Assembly: GCA_004835665.1 (NCBI GenBank)
Contig: RBKR01000010.1
Coordinates: 1,364,001 to 1,428,000, forward strand
Origin: Phoma sp. XZ068
Lineage: Eukaryota; Ascomycota; Dothideomycetes; Pleosporales; Didymellaceae
Direction: 5' to 3'
DNA: 64,000 bases
Positions 61,301 through 64,000 of the stretch are shown here, in pieces (position 1 is the first letter of the stretch; each line of letters begins with the position of its first letter). The notes beneath the pieces were generated by a model that saw only the letters and a list, made by a program, of their open reading frames with translations, was not told the DNA's origin and ran no database searches. A program made the position numbers and the translations under genes.

Positions 61301-62000
61301 TCGCTCCGCCTGAAGCATATGTGTGATCTTGTCTTCGTAAAACTCCATCACACACTTTGCCAAGGCTTTGCTGAGAGCGACATTGGTGATACAGTCAAAC
61401 ATGCCATTATTGTAGAAGGCTTTATGATTTTTCTGAAACGTATCTTTGGCTTTCATCGTCAAATAGTGCTGGAAGTCGGTCATACTATCCGAAAGTCTCG
61501 AGAAGTCTTCGTCAATCGCACCAACGATGTCAAGTATGGTCATACATTCGCTGTATTGTTTGATGTTTTGCATTGCCAGCCGTTGCAGCCCAGCGAGTTC
61601 GTAAGTGTTCGCCGTGACAAATGCTGAGAAAGCTCGCTTGAACTCGACGCGCGCTTCCTCCTCTGGAGAGACTTCGATATCGTGGAGCGTTTGATAAGTA
61701 CCAGTGCAGAGGAAATGAGCGAGGATGTGGCCAGTGTGCTCGTCGGCTTCAGGCAACTGTATTTTGCCCAAGGTAGCGGAGTGGATCCATCCCGGATTTT
61801 GCAATAGGCCAGACGCGACGTAGTAATCATTCTTTCCAGGACCAACACGAAGTGCAACCGGAATAGTTGCATAAGGGCTTCAAATCATAGTCAGCTCTAG
61901 AAGTTCTCAAGTGAGGGGAGTCGAACGAGACTCTAGGCCGCTGCATCATGGAAGCTAGTTTTGACTCCGTCATCGTCTTTTGAGACTTCTTTTTTGCCAT
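58322..62000 (-). pseudogene. BTB protein with long Trp-Gly/poly-Lys repeat tail, frameshifted
   Basis: Minus strand. The start at 62000 gives MAKKKSQKTMTESKLASMMQ and RVSFDSPHLRTSRADYDL. A 1-bp shift near 61880 leads to SPYATIPVALRVGPGKNDYY and a BTB-like fold (GLLQNPGWIHSATLGKIQL, HFLCTGTYQTLHD). A 125-nt intron (60642-60766, GTACGT donor, CTAAC branch) follows. The tail is about 900 aa of low complexity, in which Trp-Gly pairs in acidic context alternate with Lys runs. Two more shifts occur near 59500 and 59300. The last 45 aa have LCPDRAEHLFHGEGWRRCRICQAW, a possible zinc site. The shifts lie at or next to homopolymers, so they may be sequence errors rather than decay. No known function; the tail looks like a scaffold or condensate-type region. 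Confidence 0.65.
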
Positions 62001-62785
62001 TACGGATGGCAAATGTAAACGAGCACAGTAACTTCAGAACAAGTGACTGGATAGAAGTGAAGTGGGATGCGAATTCGAGCATATATCTGAAGTGAGTCCA
62101 GCTGGCGCTTCCTACGCGCCATGTCCAAGCCATCATGCGGACTTGACTGATCAAGAGGACTTACCCCGCAAATGGGAACCACTCAACGCCCGCCACGTCT
62201 ATCCTCGAGGCACGCGATGAGTCTTCCGACGCAAGAAGTACATGTTCCCTACGTTGTATTTGGCGAACATGGGCTTTATGGCCGAGGAGTGACCCACAGT
62301 AGACTAGTAACGAGCTCCCGCTACGTTTGGTGATGCAATATGAAATATTTCGGCGTCAGCCCGCCGCTGTACTCGGTCAATGTCATGAAATGATTTGCCT
62401 TATCCTGCACGAACCCAAATGCTATAGCTGCTGGGTCCTCTGATCTCTAACCTTGAGCTACTAAATTGTTGATCAGCTCTTGCTGCATCTCTGTGACCTG
62501 TACAACATCAATATGCGCGATATGCTGACACTTTTGACAGCACAATCCATCACGGTACACGGGCAAATGGGGCAACGGTGTGAATTTTGGGCTGGGGTAA
62601 ACGATCTCGCGATCTTCTAGCGCGTAATTTAAACATACTCTTGGGGTCTAAGTAAGTTTGCTACTGGGACGTGGCAATACCTTGCTGTTTGCTTTTGCAT
62701 ACTGCAATGCGCTGTGCTGGCCAATACTTAAAGATAGAAAATTATGCATACAGCGCCTACGCTTACCGATAGTTAAGCATCTAGT
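62001..62785. other. intergenic, no gene recognised
   Basis: Promoter side of the BTB gene. No repeat or gene recognised. Confidence 0.45.
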
Positions 62786-62939
62786 TATCAGATTAAATGC
62801 TCATTATGCGATTATTGAGTGGTTTTTGTGTGTTCTTTTTCTAATTTGCAAAATACATGCTTGTGTGGTTACACGAGCGCTTTGTGCAACCAACCGTGCA
62901 CTACCTCGGCCTCTGGCCTCTACATTCTTATACCTGACA
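62786..62939 (+). repeat. solo LTR, family B, copy 3
   Basis: 154 bp flanked by a perfect 5-bp duplication CTAGT (62781-62785 and 62940-62944). The first two bases read TA instead of TG, so the terminal G has mutated. The end is CCTGACA. Centre GTGTGGTTACACG as in the other copies. Confidence 0.85.
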
Positions 62940-62964
62940 CTAGTACTGTAGTTAGTTTTTGGCT

Positions 62965-63300
62965 GCTGAGATTTGTCCCCAAGTTTTGAGATTTGTCCCC
63001 AGCGCTAGCTATATATCTTCTAGCACAGAAATCAATTACAGCACATTAGGAACAACGACACTTGGCTGCCTTGGGCAATTCATAGTAGCTAATTACTGTG
63101 TTTCATTGCAGTTCGCTCCTACTGTCGTCGAGATTTCTTCCGTGGGCCGAGATCTTCCAAGCCTCTGGAGGCGTCACTGCTGCTGCACGCTTGGGACGCT
63201 GTCTAGGCTCATCCTGAGGCTTAACAAGTGTATCCTGCGCATCAACTTGCGCGAATCTCTCAGAGTAGAAAGCTTCCATGTGTCCAAAGTGATAGTTCCA
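62965..63300 (-). mobile_element. MULE fragment, end plus transposase C-terminus
   Basis: The end carries GCTGAGATTTGTCCCCAAG and a second GAGATTTGTCCCC, as at 25985-26014. On the minus strand, 63103 to about 63250, the basic C-terminus reads VKPQDEPRQRPKRAAAVTPP and EAWKISAHGRNLDD, matching the C-terminal end of the remnant at 26132. The other end and the rest of the transposase are absent. The element seems to stop near the 5' side of the lipase gene. What 63250-63400 encodes is not recognised. Confidence 0.65.
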
Positions 63301-63403
63301 AGCCATAGTTGGTGTGCAGGAAGCGAAGAGCCCTTGCGTGGCGAGAGCCATGTTCCGCGCCTCTACCAGCTCTGCAGGATCCTCAAAATTCAACACCATG
63401 TGA

Positions 63404-64000
63404 CCATGCCCCTCCGCTAGCGCGACCACCCCTACGACCACCAAACCCAGACATCAACCACTGACCTATTATGAAGTTCCAGGATTTCTTGGTTTTGGGC
63501 ATCCGCTGTTCGGTGCACTCAACTACTGGGGTGGTATCAGAAACATTCCTTCTTTGTTGATGAAGAAAGGGTACACTGTGATCGTTACCCCGATCGCCCC
63601 AATATCCTCCAACTGGGAACGCGCTTGCGAGTTGTATGCCCAACTGACAGCTGGGAGGTATGTATCAAGTCATTCCAACTACGTTTCTACCTCATTTGAC
63701 TCTTTGCAAGTTTCGATCGGTTCGATCCGGATAACAATGCTACACCCAATACTTATGATATAGAGGTAGATTATGGCACATTTCCCACTGCAAATCCAGC
63801 ACATCAGCCACAAGCAAAGATTGCTAAGCGCAGACGGGCAATGCTATTCACAAAGTCAGAGAACTTCACAAGCCCAGACTGGAAATGGGGTGATCTCAGA
63901 AAGGTTCACTTTCTGCGTCATTCCCAAGGAGGCAACACTGTCCGCTACCTCATCAGCTTACTGAAACGTGGGGCTCCAGCAGAGCATCCCCATTACTTTC
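63404..64000 (+). CDS. lipase (staphylococcal-lipase-like alpha/beta hydrolase), partial
   Basis: Hydrolyses triacylglycerol or related esters, usually secreted. The frame gives YYEVPGFLGFGHPLFGALNY, GIRNIPSLLMKKGYTVIV and PIAPISSNWERACELYAQL (to 63657). A 53-nt intron follows (63658-63710, GTATGT ... GCAAG). Then come FDRFDPDNNATPNTYDIEVD and LRKVHFLRHSQGGNTVRYLI, reaching the window edge. The oxyanion-side motif and the G-x-S-x-G elbow region are the family marks, but the residue two before the Ser-containing motif core is Arg (R-H-S-Q-G) where relatives have Gly or Cys. In-frame TGA at 63401 closes the frame upstream and no ATG or signal peptide is present. So the 5' end is either another exon ahead of an acceptor at 63420 or was lost with the MULE insertion. 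The 3' end is beyond the window. Confidence 0.7.

Noticed and set aside
63103..63444. Minus-strand frame upstream of the lipase as a host gene
   Set aside because: Its C-terminal half is a MULE transposase tail; the N-terminal half has no start codon in a good context and overlaps the lipase exon on the other strand.

Overview
The window looks like nuclear DNA of a filamentous ascomycete, most likely a Dothideomycete of the Pleosporales type. The evidence is short introns of about 48-54 nt with GTAAGT-like donors and a CTAAC/CTGAC branch point 10-20 nt before the acceptor; fungus-specific gene families (CFEM-Pth11 receptor, Cap20/perilipin, NB-ARC NLR, fungal GH32, CCCH protein); and a fungal transposon load. 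There is no operon structure and I see no tRNA, rRNA or CRISPR. The species assignment is inference.

Host genes that read as intact once introns are placed: an MFS transporter (1533-3428), a polyproline protein (15158-16708), a small Cys-rich protein (19226-19681), a RapZ-C-like protein (22275-23003, minus), an F-box/ankyrin protein (24605-25804, minus), a three-exon CCCH protein (27371-29317, minus), a secreted GH32 fructan hydrolase (36294-38444), a GT32-like glycosyltransferase (41581-42837, minus), a four-exon CFEM-Pth11 receptor (46598-48091) and a lipase running off the right edge (63404-64000). Host genes that look broken: a Cap20/perilipin (20665-21566), a BTB gene (23558-24117), an NB-ARC NLR (34852-35652), an amino-acid permease tail (40955-41314) and a BTB gene with a long Trp/poly-Lys tail (58322-62000).

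Most of the rest is mobile DNA. Pogo-type DDE elements lie at <1-506, 29754-32344 (split by a LINE), 32347-34491, 50402-50641 (fragment) and 51443-53572 (apparently intact). A different Fot-type relic lies at 39256-39835. A two-gene Tc1/mariner element with 35-bp inverted ends occupies 53575-56735, and a decayed relative lies at 57518-58066. A nearly complete Copia element lies at 7566-12239, a Copia fragment at 50642-51120, hAT relics at 3815-6172 and 48843-50401, LINE pieces at 13350-13647, 30410-31413 and 43237-45438, MULE remnants at 25999-26790 and 62965-63300, a fold-back MITE at 18740-19050, and two families of short solo LTRs with three copies each.

The layout suggests successive nested insertions. 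In two places a pogo element and its neighbour share a single TA dinucleotide. Several stop codons fit C-to-T changes in CpA context, as in mild RIP, while many other breaks are 1-2 bp indels, which may be real decay or assembly error. The items most worth a second look are the convergent accessory gene inside the Tc1-like element, the duplicated intron-exon modules of the polyproline gene, the repeated Trp-Gly/poly-Lys tail, and the shared TIR architecture of the pogo elements.
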